Made by a program: the position numbers and the translations under genes. A stretch of 64,000 nt of DNA from JBGSYJ01 sp041748075. Lineage in GTDB: Bacteria; Acidobacteriota; Thermoanaerobaculia; Gp7-AA8. Location: the NCBI GenBank assembly GCA_041748075.1, contig JBGTDX010000162.1, positions 65,816 through 129,815 on the forward strand. Reading direction: 5' to 3'. Below are positions 52,262 to 59,772 of this stretch, one piece after another; the first letter of the stretch is position 1; every line of letters begins with the position of its first letter. Under the pieces are notes generated by a model that worked only from the letters and a program-made list of their open reading frames with translations, ran no database searches and was not told where the DNA came from.

Positions 52262-53371
52262 ATGAAAATCGAAAACCTCACATGGATCGGCCTCCTGACC
52301 TGGCTGATCATCGCCGTGCCGAGTATCTATGCGGCGTTCACGAGCGGCCTGATGAACCGCTCCGAGGGATGGATCTGGCTGGGCTCCTTCGTAGCATTCA
52401 TCGTCCTCTACCTCTTCGCAACGAAAACCAGCAGCACAACAACCCGCCTGATCCTCATCGCCGGCGAGAGCATCGCCGCCCTCATCTGCATCGCACTCGC
52501 GGCGTCGGGCTTCCAGCCGATCCTCCTCGTCATCATCGCCGCGCAACTCGGCGTCCACAACTACCGCGCGGCACTGATCGCAACCGTCGTCCAGACCATC
52601 GCTCTCGCAACCGTCCTCAAACTCACCGATAACGAAGATGCCATCGCGATCGCGTTCGCATATTTCGCCTTTCAGCTCTTCGGCGCCTACACCGCCTCGG
52701 TCGCCCGCGCCGAATCCGAAGCCCGGCTCGCCCTCGCCGCCGTGAATGCCGAGCTCGAAGTCACCTCCGGTCTTCTCGAGATCAGCAGCCGCACCTCGGA
52801 GCGGCTGCGCATCGCGCGCGATCTGCACGACCTCGTCGGACACCATCTCGCGGCGCTCACTCTGAACCTCGAAGTTGCAAGTCACCTCACCGAAGGAAAG
52901 GCGCGCGAACAGGTGGAGAAAAGCAGAGGGATTGCGAAGACGCTCCTCAGCGACGTGCGCGACGTCGTCAGCCGGATGCGCGAGGATGATCCGGTGGACC
53001 TCGGCATCGCCCTTCGCGCGCTCCGCGATGCGATCCCGAGACCGGTGATTCACCTCGACCTTCCGAATGAGTTTCCCGTTCGAAACAGCGCGGTCGCGCA
53101 GGTTGCGTTGCGCGCGGTTCAGGAGATCGTCACGAACACCGTGCGGCATGCCGGTGCGAAGAACCTCTGGCTTCGAATGGCGCTGCGCGAGTCCCAGCTC
53201 GAGATCGAGGCGCGCGACGACGGGGGAGGAGCGACGGCTGTGCAGTTCGGCAACGGGCTGCGGGGATTGCGTGAGCGCGTCGAAGACGTCGGCGGCCGGC
53301 TCGATGTGTCGTCCGCGCCGGGAAGCGGCTTCACCGTGCATGTATCGCTGCCGCTGGAGGTGCGCTCGTGA
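52262..53371 (+). CDS. NarL-type sensor histidine kinase with membrane sensor
   Basis: 369 residues. Five or six N-terminal membrane helices (about 5-145) form the sensor, without an extracytoplasmic domain. A short coiled coil leads to the HisKA_3 dimerisation helix RIARDLHDLVGHHLAALTLN, with His189 as phosphoacceptor. The ATPase domain has EIVTNTVRHAGAKNL (N box) and DDGGGATAVQFGNGLRGLRE (G boxes). The layout resembles DesK/LiaS kinases that sense membrane state. It overlaps its regulator by four bases. Confidence 0.92.
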   Translation: MKIENLTWIGLLTWLIIAVPSIYAAFTSGLMNRSEGWIWLGSFVAFIVLYLFATKTSSTTTRLILIAGESIAALICIALAASGFQPILLVIIAAQLGVHNYRAALIATVVQTIALATVLKLTDNEDAIAIAFAYFAFQLFGAYTASVARAESEARLALAAVNAELEVTSGLLEISSRTSERLRIARDLHDLVGHHLAALTLNLEVASHLTEGKAREQVEKSRGIAKTLLSDVRDVVSRMREDDPVDLGIALRALRDAIPRPVIHLDLPNEFPVRNSAVAQVALRAVQEIVTNTVRHAGAKNLWLRMALRESQLEIEARDDGGGATAVQFGNGLRGLRERVEDVGGRLDVSSAPGSGFTVHVSLPLEVRS

Positions 53372-54009
53372 TCCGCGTCGCGCTGATCGAAGATCAGACC
53401 ATCGTGCGGCAGGGGCTGCGCAGTCTTCTGGAGCTCGTCGACGACATCACGGTCGTGGGTGAGGCGGCTGATGGAGAAGAAGGCATCCGGCTGATCGATT
53501 CCGAGCGGCCGGACGTCGTGCTGCTCGACCTGCGGATGCCGAGGCTGGACGGAGTCGGAATGCTCCGGCGACTGCGCGAGCGCGGAACGGTACCTCCCGC
53601 ATTGATCCTCACGACGTTCGACGATGACGCGATGCTGTTCGATGCCGTGCGGGCCGGCGCCAGGGGCTGGCTGCTCAAAGACGTATCGCTCGAGCGTCTC
53701 ACCTCGGCGATCCGGACGCTGGCCTCCGGCGGATCGTGCATCGAGCCGGCGATTACGGAGCGGATCCTCCGCTCGCTCGAGAAGACCGACGTCGCGTTCG
53801 ATTCCGCAGAAGTGACCGAGCCGCTGACCGACCGCGAGAAGACGATGCTGCGCTTTCTCGCAGGCGGCTACAGCAACCGCGAGATCGCCGAGATGCTGCA
53901 GATCAGCGACGGCACGGTGAAGAATCACATCTCGAGCGTCCTGTCGAAACTCGGCGTCCGCGACCGCACGCGCGCCGTGCTGAAAGCAATCGACATCGGC
54001 CTGCTGTGA
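53368..54009 (+). CDS. NarL/LuxR-type response regulator
   Basis: 213 residues from GTG 53368 (GTGA overlap). The receiver domain has RVALIEDQTIVRQGL, the phosphoacceptor in VVLLDLRMPRLDG (Asp54), LILTTFDDD and LLKDVS. The C-terminal LuxR helix-turn-helix is LTDREKTMLRFLAGGYSNRE, IAEMLQISDGTVKNHISSVL, SKLGVRDRTRAV. Once phosphorylated by the adjacent kinase it should bind promoters. Its targets are unknown. Confidence 0.94.
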   Translation: MIRVALIEDQTIVRQGLRSLLELVDDITVVGEAADGEEGIRLIDSERPDVVLLDLRMPRLDGVGMLRRLRERGTVPPALILTTFDDDAMLFDAVRAGARGWLLKDVSLERLTSAIRTLASGGSCIEPAITERILRSLEKTDVAFDSAEVTEPLTDREKTMLRFLAGGYSNREIAEMLQISDGTVKNHISSVLSKLGVRDRTRAVLKAIDIGLL

Positions 54010-54086
54010 GCCTGTGGCCAGATGTAAGCTGCCTGTAGGGGCGGGTTTCCAACCACTACTGTCCAAATTAGGTTTCGAAAGAACAA

Positions 54087-54297
54087 TAAGACGCTGGGGC
54101 GGACGACCAGAGGTACGCACTCAGTCCAGCCGGTCGCAATGTCGGTGAGTGTGAGCGTGTGAACGAACTGCCGGCCGCCCGAGTGTCGCAATGCGCGACC
54201 AGGTCCCCCTCGACGTAACCTGGCGGCGGAGCATCCCAGTCGGCGAAGGTGCGCACTGGCACCTGACGACGAACCAATGCCGTACCCGGTAGCAAAC
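54087..54297 (-). pseudogene. DDE transposase/integrase remnant with frameshift
   Basis: The minus strand reads VRRQVPVRTFADWDAPPPGY, VEGDLVAHC (54297-54188) and, after a frameshift, SGGRQFVHTLTLTDIATGWT, ECVPLVVR (54188-54087). This is the central DDE core of a transposase with two catalytic Asp (EGDLVAH, LTDIATG). Both ends and the last Glu are gone. It marks an old insertion element at the left border of the attC array. Inverted repeat ends were not identified. Confidence 0.75.
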
Positions 54298-54347
54298 TTG
54301 ATGAGGCAACAACCCGGCTTCGGTAACAGTTCCGTTGAGTCAATGCG

Positions 54348-54401
54348 AGCTCTATACTAATTGGCGTGCGGTTCGCGCCGGTGAACCGCAGGACGTTAGC
54401 C
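54348..54401 (+). repeat. Half attC site (right half only)
   Basis: AGCTCTATACTA then GTGCGGTTCGCGCCGGTGAA and CCGC end in GTTAGCC (54395-54401), an attC R'-type box. This matches the right half of the attC at 55494-55597. The complementary left half is absent and the transposase remnant lies in its place, so the site is probably truncated. Confidence 0.6.
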
Positions 54402-54513
54402 GGCTGGGATGCCACGACGATATCGGCGTTTGAACCAAACCGGGAGGTTTAACATCTTCCGCGGCTGAAGGGGCTATGAATTGAAGACGTTTCTCGTCAC
54501 TTAGTCGGCGTTG

Positions 54514-54945
54514 ATGCTGCTCATTTGCGGGTGTGTACAGTCGCGAATAGGAGAATTCAACTTTCCTGGAGGGACACTTCAACATGTTGTGCTTTCTAAT
54601 GAGGTTGAATGGAGACCATGTCCCCAAAACTTGCCGTCAGGTTGTGAGATCGCTGTCCTGGAAGGAAATCCTCAGACTCCCGATCTATTTACGGTGCGTT
54701 TCAGGCTCGGTGATGGGTTTGTCATGCCAGCGCACACTCACCCCAACGATGAACGCGTGACGGTACTAAAAGGACGGATGTCCGTTGCCTTCGGCGTAGA
54801 TGGATCGCGTGAAGACGCCAAGCAATTTGGACCAGGCGACTACTATGTAAATGCCCGAGGCGCGGTTCATACGGTTTGGGCAGACGAATTATCGGAACTT
54901 CAGATTACCGGGATAGGTCCCTGGGAGGCTCATTTCGTGGAGTAG
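54514..54945 (+). CDS. Cassette gene: cupin-domain lipoprotein (signal peptide interrupted by a stop)
   Basis: 143 residues from ATG 54514. The cupin barrel is clear: FTVRFRLGDGFVMPAHTHPN with metal-binding His pair, DERVTVLKGRMSVAFG, and FGPGDYYVNARGAVHTVWA. The lipobox MLLICGC lies too close to this start. In the same frame a TTG at 54481 would begin KTFLVT, then TAG (54502-54504), then SALMLLICGC, so an amber codon breaks an otherwise normal signal peptide. The gene is either decayed or restarts at 54511/54514. It is the body of the first cassette, and the attC follows 49 bases later. Confidence 0.7.
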   Translation: MLLICGCVQSRIGEFNFPGGTLQHVVLSNEVEWRPCPQNLPSGCEIAVLEGNPQTPDLFTVRFRLGDGFVMPAHTHPNDERVTVLKGRMSVAFGVDGSREDAKQFGPGDYYVNARGAVHTVWADELSELQITGIGPWEAHFVE

Positions 54946-54994
54946 AAATGTCTCCCTAAGGCCGAAAGCAGGCATTTTAGGGAGCGCATATACC

Positions 54995-55093
54995 GCCCAA
55001 CTAGCGGTTGCACCTGACGCGGGCTCGGTCGTGCTACCTTTACTCTCACGTTCTGCGCGTCGCCCGTGCCGGTGAACCGCAGATCCGTTGGGC
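54995..55093 (+). repeat. Integron attC recombination site
   Basis: R''-box GCCCAAC (54995-55001) and R'-box GTTGGGC (55087-55093) are exact complements. Inner arms GCGGTTGCACC and GGTGAACCGC also pair, with a one-base extrahelical difference, as attC sites require. Length is 99 bases. The orientation (R' at the 3' side) matches the cassette genes. Confidence 0.85.
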
Positions 55094-55107
55094 GTCAGAG
55101 GCCGCGG

Positions 55108-55440
55108 TTGATCACCTACTTCGGTGCAGAGCACGCCCTCGAGACCCACGGGGCGCAGATGACCGCGCTCCACTTCATGAAGGGGTTCCGCATCGGGTAT
55201 TTCACGTTGCAGCCGGAGCAGACGGCCAATGCCGATGTGCGGCTTCAGAGCGGGCAGATGCCCAATCTGTTCGTGATCACCAAGGGCCGGGGTGTCGGCC
55301 ACCCCGCCGCGCCCGCGGCTGCTGCGCGAGGCGCCCATCTCGTTCGCCACAAGCCGTGCACGAATGTCGTTCTGTTGGAGCCGGAACTTGCGCGCTTGTT
55401 TCGCGATTCAACGACGGTGAACGAAGCACTCCGTCAGTAA
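55108..55440 (+). CDS. Cassette gene: hypothetical protein
   Basis: 110 residues from TTG 55108, fifteen bases after the attC R' box; a longer frame starts within the attC. The sequence (ITYFGAEHALETHGAQMTAL, HFMKGFRIGYFTLQPEQ) has no motif I recognise. The Ala-rich middle PAAPAAAARGAH and the C-terminal ELARLFRDSTTVNEALRQ recall small CopG-like proteins, so it may be a fusion of two short pieces. Function unknown. Confidence 0.4.
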   Translation: MITYFGAEHALETHGAQMTALHFMKGFRIGYFTLQPEQTANADVRLQSGQMPNLFVITKGRGVGHPAAPAAAARGAHLVRHKPCTNVVLLEPELARLFRDSTTVNEALRQ

Positions 55441-55493
55441 CTCGTCGACCACGGACGGCCACGGACGGCCACGCTTGTTCCTCTTCATAACGG

Positions 55494-55597
55494 GCCTGAC
55501 TAGCGGTTGCACCGGGCGCGAACCGGGTGTTGCTGTGTCTCCAGCTCTATACTATTCTCCGTGCGGTTCGCGCCGGTGAACGCCAAAATCGTTGGCC
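55494..55597 (+). repeat. Integron attC recombination site
   Basis: The left arm TAGCGGTTGCACCGGGCGCG (55501-55520), followed by AAC, pairs with GTTCGCGCCGGTGAACGC on the right. The R' box is GTTGGCC (55591-55597). The R''-like GCCTGAC (55494-55500) is degenerate. The left-arm motif TAGCGGTTGCACC is shared with the attC at 54995. Confidence 0.75.
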
Positions 55598-55619
55598 AGG
55601 CTAGGTGGAGCGCCGAGAC

Positions 55620-56885
55620 ATGCCGGGTATGAGTGATGCTGGCGATCCGAAATCCACAACCTTACGCATTGAGTTTGTCGATTCGCTCCGTGGCTTCGCC
55701 CTTCTCGGCGTGTTCTGGGCCAACTTGCTGATCTTCTCGGGCATCTCGTTTATGTCCCACGAGCACCGGGCGTCGTTGTTCGGCGGTCCTCTCGATGCAC
55801 TTGCCTACTTCGGCGAACGGTTCTTCATCGAGAACAAGTTCATGGGGCTCTTCTCGTTTCTCTTCGGTATCAGCTTCTGGTTGTTTCTCAGCCGAGCCCA
55901 AAGCCGGAGTACGGCGCCAACAGCCCTTTTCTACAGGAGGATCTTCTGGCTGTTCGTGATCGGAGCTGTGCACGGCTGGCTCTTCTGGTGCTTCGACATC
56001 CTCCGTTTCTACGCTCTCTGGGCAACGCTGCTTCCGCTCTTCGTGCGAATGCCGTCAAGAAAGCTGCTGGGCATCGCTCTGGCTGCTGGCGTTCTGGTGC
56101 CGGCGTTAGTTTCAGGCGTGCAAGCATGGCTCCCCGGCCCGGCCGAGGGTGCAACCGACTACGACGCATTGGCGCTCGCGGCGTTTTCCCAGGGAAGCTA
56201 TCGTGAAGTCCTCGCCGCCAACTGGCGGTATGACTGGCACCTGACGAACTCGATTTCTCAGATCGCATACCAGGTGGCGGTGTTCGGGCGGCTCCTGCTC
56301 GGGCTCTACGTTGCTCGAACGCTCGATCTGGGAAACCTCGGCGCGCATCGCACATTGCTACGACGAGTACTCCTCCTCGGGGGTGTGTGCGGCCTGGTCG
56401 GAAGCAGCATCTTCGCCGGAAACCTCCTCTCGAATGCTGGATCCGATCCCTGGTTGGCGTTCATTCGGCGGCTGGTCGTCGAAGGTGGTCAGCTGGGGCT
56501 GACGCTGGCCTACGCCTCGGCTCTGGCGCTTACGTTCCTGGTGACATACTGGAGACGCGTGATACTCGTGCTCGCTCCGATTGGCCAGATGGCGCTCACG
56601 TGGTACCTGTTCCAGACGGCTCTTGGGATTTGGATGTTCTACGGTTTTTCGGGTGGGCCAGCGCTCATGGGGAAACTCGGCCCCGCGTCGCTCGCTGCGC
56701 TGGGACTCGTGGGATTCGGCATGCAGGTTGTGATCGCTCACGGGTGGATGCGGCGACTCCGCTACGGTCCGGCAGAGTGGTGTTGGCGGAGTCTCACCTA
56801 CGGGAGAGTTCAACCGTTCCTACGCCCCGTTTCAAAGGCTGGCCAACAACAGCATGCAGCGGACGGGGCTGCGCGCCGCCGCTGA
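55620..56885 (+). CDS. Cassette gene: DUF418-family membrane protein
   Basis: 421 residues from ATG 55620, ten bases after GGTGGAG; GTG 55605 and ATG 55629 are alternatives. Around nine membrane helices occur. VDSLRGFALLGVFWANLLIF at the N-terminus and YGPAEWCWRSLTYGRVQPF near the C-terminus are the DUF418 hallmarks. The family is linked to acyltransferase-like membrane proteins; its reaction is unknown. The last 15 codons (from AGQQQHAADG) run into the attC. It is unusually large for an integron cassette. Confidence 0.82.
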   Translation: MPGMSDAGDPKSTTLRIEFVDSLRGFALLGVFWANLLIFSGISFMSHEHRASLFGGPLDALAYFGERFFIENKFMGLFSFLFGISFWLFLSRAQSRSTAPTALFYRRIFWLFVIGAVHGWLFWCFDILRFYALWATLLPLFVRMPSRKLLGIALAAGVLVPALVSGVQAWLPGPAEGATDYDALALAAFSQGSYREVLAANWRYDWHLTNSISQIAYQVAVFGRLLLGLYVARTLDLGNLGAHRTLLRRVLLLGGVCGLVGSSIFAGNLLSNAGSDPWLAFIRRLVVEGGQLGLTLAYASALALTFLVTYWRRVILVLAPIGQMALTWYLFQTALGIWMFYGFSGGPALMGKLGPASLAALGLVGFGMQVVIAHGWMRRLRYGPAEWCWRSLTYGRVQPFLRPVSKAGQQQHAADGAARRR

Positions 56886-56900
56886 TGTTGAGCGTTAGGC
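56841..56900 (+). repeat. Integron attC recombination site (60-bp class)
   Basis: GGCCAAC (56841-56847) and GTTAGGC (56894-56900) are the outer boxes. Inner AACAGCATGCAGCGG-type sequence pairs with CCGCTGATGTTGAGC, leaving the usual unpaired bases. Length and sequence are close to the classical 59-base element. Confidence 0.88.
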
Positions 56901-56918
56901 CACTACAGGAGGGTTCTC

Positions 56919-57176
56919 GTGAAGTTCATTTCTCTGCGCGTACGCAATGGTCTTACCGTTCACGGATACTCAGACGACAACTCGGAGATTGTAGAAGAGC
57001 ATCACGACCAGGAGTTCGTGGAGAAGCTCATCTCGACTGACCGCATCCAGTCCGCAACTGAGAAGTACCTGCTCGTAACGTCCTCTCACGGGCGCGTCAT
57101 GTACTGGGAGTACGACCTGAGCTTGGCCCAGCTCACCGACAAGCTCGCCAAGGCTGGTTACGTAGTGGCTAACTGA
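56919..57176 (+). CDS. Cassette gene: small hypothetical protein
   Basis: 85 residues from GTG 56919 behind AGGAGG (56907-56912). The chain is charged and mixed alpha/beta (FISLRVRNGLTVHGYSDD; EEHHDQEFVEKLISTDRIQS; LAQLTDKLAKAGYVVAN). No signal peptide, helix-turn-helix or catalytic motif is seen. It fills the whole cassette, and its stop overlaps the next attC R'' box, a usual compact cassette layout. Function unknown. Confidence 0.65.
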   Translation: MKFISLRVRNGLTVHGYSDDNSEIVEEHHDQEFVEKLISTDRIQSATEKYLLVTSSHGRVMYWEYDLSLAQLTDKLAKAGYVVAN

Positions 57177-57266
57177 ACGCTCCACCTGGCCCGGGCACGC
57201 GTTGTCGCTGCTCAACCTTGCTACAATCTGGAGCGTGCCCGGGCAGATCAGCTCGGGTCGTTAGGC
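57167..57266 (+). repeat. Integron attC recombination site
   Basis: GGCTAAC (57167-57173) and GTTAGGC (57260-57266) are the outer boxes. The arms include the perfect pair GCCCGGGCACGC (57189-57200) and GCGTGCCCGGGC (57233-57244) around an AT-richer loop. Length is 100 bases. Confidence 0.85.
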
Positions 57267-57339
57267 GACCCGTGCAACACGGAACGCAGTTCTAGTTGAC
57301 GCCAGACACCCGGTTTCTGCGGCTGGCATTTCTCTCGCG

Positions 57340-57597
57340 ATGCTTCTACGCACGGCAGTTCTTCTTTCAATGGAGACGCCACCAAGAGGTCCCAGTTCAT
57401 CTGGACCGCCGGCGCAGTCGGAAGCAGAGCCAGTGCGTATTTCGAGCACAGAAGTGCTCCGTCTTACGGATGGCATACCGGACACCGTTCGGTTCCATGT
57501 GGAGAACATCTCTGCACACAAGGTTGTCTATGGCGTTTTTCATCTATCACTCGACGACGACCAGGTCATCAGTGGCTGGAAAGTAACTCGCGGATAG
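57340..57597 (+). CDS. Cassette gene: small hypothetical protein
   Basis: 85 residues from ATG 57340. After a hydrophobic start (LLRTAVLLSMETPP) the C-terminal half (LTDGIPDTVRFHVENISAHK, VVYGVFHLSLDDDQVISGWK) looks like a beta-sandwich strand set. No family is recognised. It follows the last attC by 73 bases, and no attC was found after it, so this cassette may have lost its right end. Confidence 0.45.
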   Translation: MLLRTAVLLSMETPPRGPSSSGPPAQSEAEPVRISSTEVLRLTDGIPDTVRFHVENISAHKVVYGVFHLSLDDDQVISGWKVTRG

Positions 57598-57789
57598 TTA
57601 GTACCCACCTCTGCCGAATCGGCGAGAAATACTTCTCCCGGAGCCTCCTGGGAGGTGGAGAGCAAGGCGATAAAAAGCTCTCAGGGAGGAATCGACGTGA
57701 CGGTGGGATTGGACCTCATGGTCTTCGAGGATGGGGTTGCCCTCCCGATTTGAGCGGGTCCGCATTGGTCGCGGGGTTGACGAAGGTCT
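57598..57789. other. Border between the attC array and the encapsulin genes
   Basis: No attC box or insertion-element end was recognised. AGGGAGG (57685-57691) precedes a GTG-initiated 18-codon frame (57697-57753) that is too short to judge. Confidence 0.3.
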
Positions 57790-59772
57790 TCAGCCCAGTT
57801 CGCTCTGGGCCCGGAGTAGGGCAGCCACCAGGGCATCGATTTCGAACTTTGTGTTGTAAAAAGCCAAGGAAGGCCGGACCGAGGCTTCTAGTCCATAGTG
57901 CCGCAGGACCGGCTGAGCACAGTGGTGGCCAGCCCGGACCGCGATGCCCTGGCGATCCAGAAATCGTCCCAATTCCTGGGTTGGAATTCCCGCCAAGGTG
58001 AAGGACACGACACTGACGCGTGTCGGAGAGCTGCCGATCATCCGCAAGCCGGGGATTTTTATGAGCTGATCCAGAGCGTACTGAAGAACTTCATGCTCGT
58101 GCCGGGAAGCAGCTTCAAAGCCGATCTTCTCGAGATAGTCGATGGCCGCTCCAAGGCCCGTGGCACCGGCAATGATAGGGGTCCCGGCTTCGAACTTGTA
58201 GGGAATGGGGGCGTAGATGGTTTCTTCAAAGCTGACCGTCTTGATCATGCTTCCACCCCCTTGCCAGGGCGGCATCTGATCGAGCAGATCGGCTTTTCCA
58301 AAGAGGACTCCAATACCGGTGGGAGCAAACAGCTTATGCCCTGAGAAGACGTAGAAATCGGCGTCGATTTCCTGAACGTTCGCCCGGAAATGGGGCACTG
58401 ATTGGGCGCCATCGATGAGCACCCGAGCACCATAGCGATGCGCCATTTCGGTCATCTCGCGGACCGGAAGGACAGTTCCCAGGACATTGGAGACATGACT
58501 GAGGGCCACGATTCTGGTCCTGGGTCCGAGAAGTTTTTCGTACTCGTCCAGGATGACCTCGCCACGATCATTGATCGGGGCAACCCTGAGCTGGGCTCCT
58601 CGCTCCCTGGCCAGCAACTGCCACGGAACGATGTTGGAATGGTGCTCGAGCTCTGAAATCAGAATCTCGTCGCCGCGGTCCACGTGGCGCCGACCGAAGG
58701 CCTGCGCAACCAGATTAATGGCTTCCGTAGTCCCGCGGACGAAGATGATCTCATGGGCCGCCTGAGCGCCCAGGAACTGCTGCACTTTCTTGCGCGCGTC
58801 TTCGTACGCATTGGTGGCCCTTTCCGCCAGGGTATGGGCGCCCCGATGCACATTCGAATTGTCGTTCTCGTAAAACCGCCGAACCTGATCGATCACCGAC
58901 TGCGGCTTCTGGCTGGTGGCCGCACTGTCGAGCCAGATCAGTGGCTTGCCGTGGACTTCCTGTTGCAAGGCCGGAAAGTCCCGGCGTACGCTCTCCACAT
59001 CGAAGCCGCGCTGCACTTCGGGGGTCGCGCCGGCCATCTGATCGCGGTTGAGAAAGTAGAGAGGAGATTCTTGTAACGGCGCGGTTGCAGTAGAGCTTCG
59101 GGGAACCGAACCGACCCGAAGCTCTTCAGCGCGGGGTTCCAACACACCCGTCGGCAGCCCGAGTTCGCGCAAGGACCTCTCCATGTAGCGCTGGCTCTCT
59201 CCCACGGCTTCCCGAAGCGATTGGCCGTGCGGGAGCTCGGAGAGTGACGGCGTTCTTTCACTCGCTCCCGAAACCACTCCGGTTCCGGGGAACACTGAAG
59301 AAACTCCGGAGGGGGATGCCAATCCCGGGTTCGGGTCGACCGGCAGGGGAGGTGTGCGCGCCCCCTGATGGGTGGCCAAAGCTCCAAGGTCCGGGTATTG
59401 GAAAGTCCGAGCGGGGTCTACTCCAGGTTCGGATGCCATCTTCCCTCGGCCCGCTTCCGGAGTTTCCGCCGACCGACCCTGGCTCACCGGCGGCTCCGGA
59501 TGCGGAGAGGTGGTAGGTATCGTCACTGCCGACTGGGTGGGGCTTCCACTCGGATCTGGAATCCGAGCGGTATAGGCGCTGTCGGCTCCATTGGCCTCCG
59601 GGACTGCAAGGGAAGGGTCGGGCAGAGCAACGGTGGCCGGCTGTGGCGGTTGCCTGACCGGGCCGCCCAGCAGGGCCGTTAGCTGATTCCCCAACTGCTC
59701 GAGGACATCGGGATCGAGTTGCTCTCCGATCTGCCCAGGGCCGGGCGCCACACGGGGCTTAGTCGTAGTCAT
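57790..59772 (-). CDS. Encapsulin cargo: SufS-like cysteine desulfurase with long disordered N-terminus
   Basis: 660 residues from ATG 59772, overlapping the shell gene by 14 bases. Residues 1 to about 255 are Pro/Ser/Gly/Thr-rich, low in complexity and probably disordered, with short conserved-looking islands (LEQLGNQLTALLGGP, SLREAVGESQRYMERSLREL). The rest is a complete SufS-type fold: FDVESVRRDFPALQQ, SNVHRGAHTLAERAT, the PLP-binding Lys in FSGHKLFAPTG and the catalytic Cys in VRAGHHCAQPVLRHYG. It removes sulfur from cysteine as a persulfide. In family 2 encapsulins such desulfurases are packaged through their N-terminal extension. Confidence 0.92.
   Translation of the reverse strand: MTTTKPRVAPGPGQIGEQLDPDVLEQLGNQLTALLGGPVRQPPQPATVALPDPSLAVPEANGADSAYTARIPDPSGSPTQSAVTIPTTSPHPEPPVSQGRSAETPEAGRGKMASEPGVDPARTFQYPDLGALATHQGARTPPLPVDPNPGLASPSGVSSVFPGTGVVSGASERTPSLSELPHGQSLREAVGESQRYMERSLRELGLPTGVLEPRAEELRVGSVPRSSTATAPLQESPLYFLNRDQMAGATPEVQRGFDVESVRRDFPALQQEVHGKPLIWLDSAATSQKPQSVIDQVRRFYENDNSNVHRGAHTLAERATNAYEDARKKVQQFLGAQAAHEIIFVRGTTEAINLVAQAFGRRHVDRGDEILISELEHHSNIVPWQLLARERGAQLRVAPINDRGEVILDEYEKLLGPRTRIVALSHVSNVLGTVLPVREMTEMAHRYGARVLIDGAQSVPHFRANVQEIDADFYVFSGHKLFAPTGIGVLFGKADLLDQMPPWQGGGSMIKTVSFEETIYAPIPYKFEAGTPIIAGATGLGAAIDYLEKIGFEAASRHEHEVLQYALDQLIKIPGLRMIGSSPTRVSVVSFTLAGIPTQELGRFLDRQGIAVRAGHHCAQPVLRHYGLEASVRPSLAFYNTKFEIDALVAALLRAQSELG

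Noticed and set aside
53119..54120. 333-codon antisense frame over the two-component genes
   Set aside because: The plus-strand kinase and regulator have complete motifs; the antisense product has none.
54010..57789. Integrase gene intI or an attI site near the cassette array
   Set aside because: No tyrosine-recombinase motif was found in any frame of this stretch; the only recombinase-like piece is a DDE transposase remnant.
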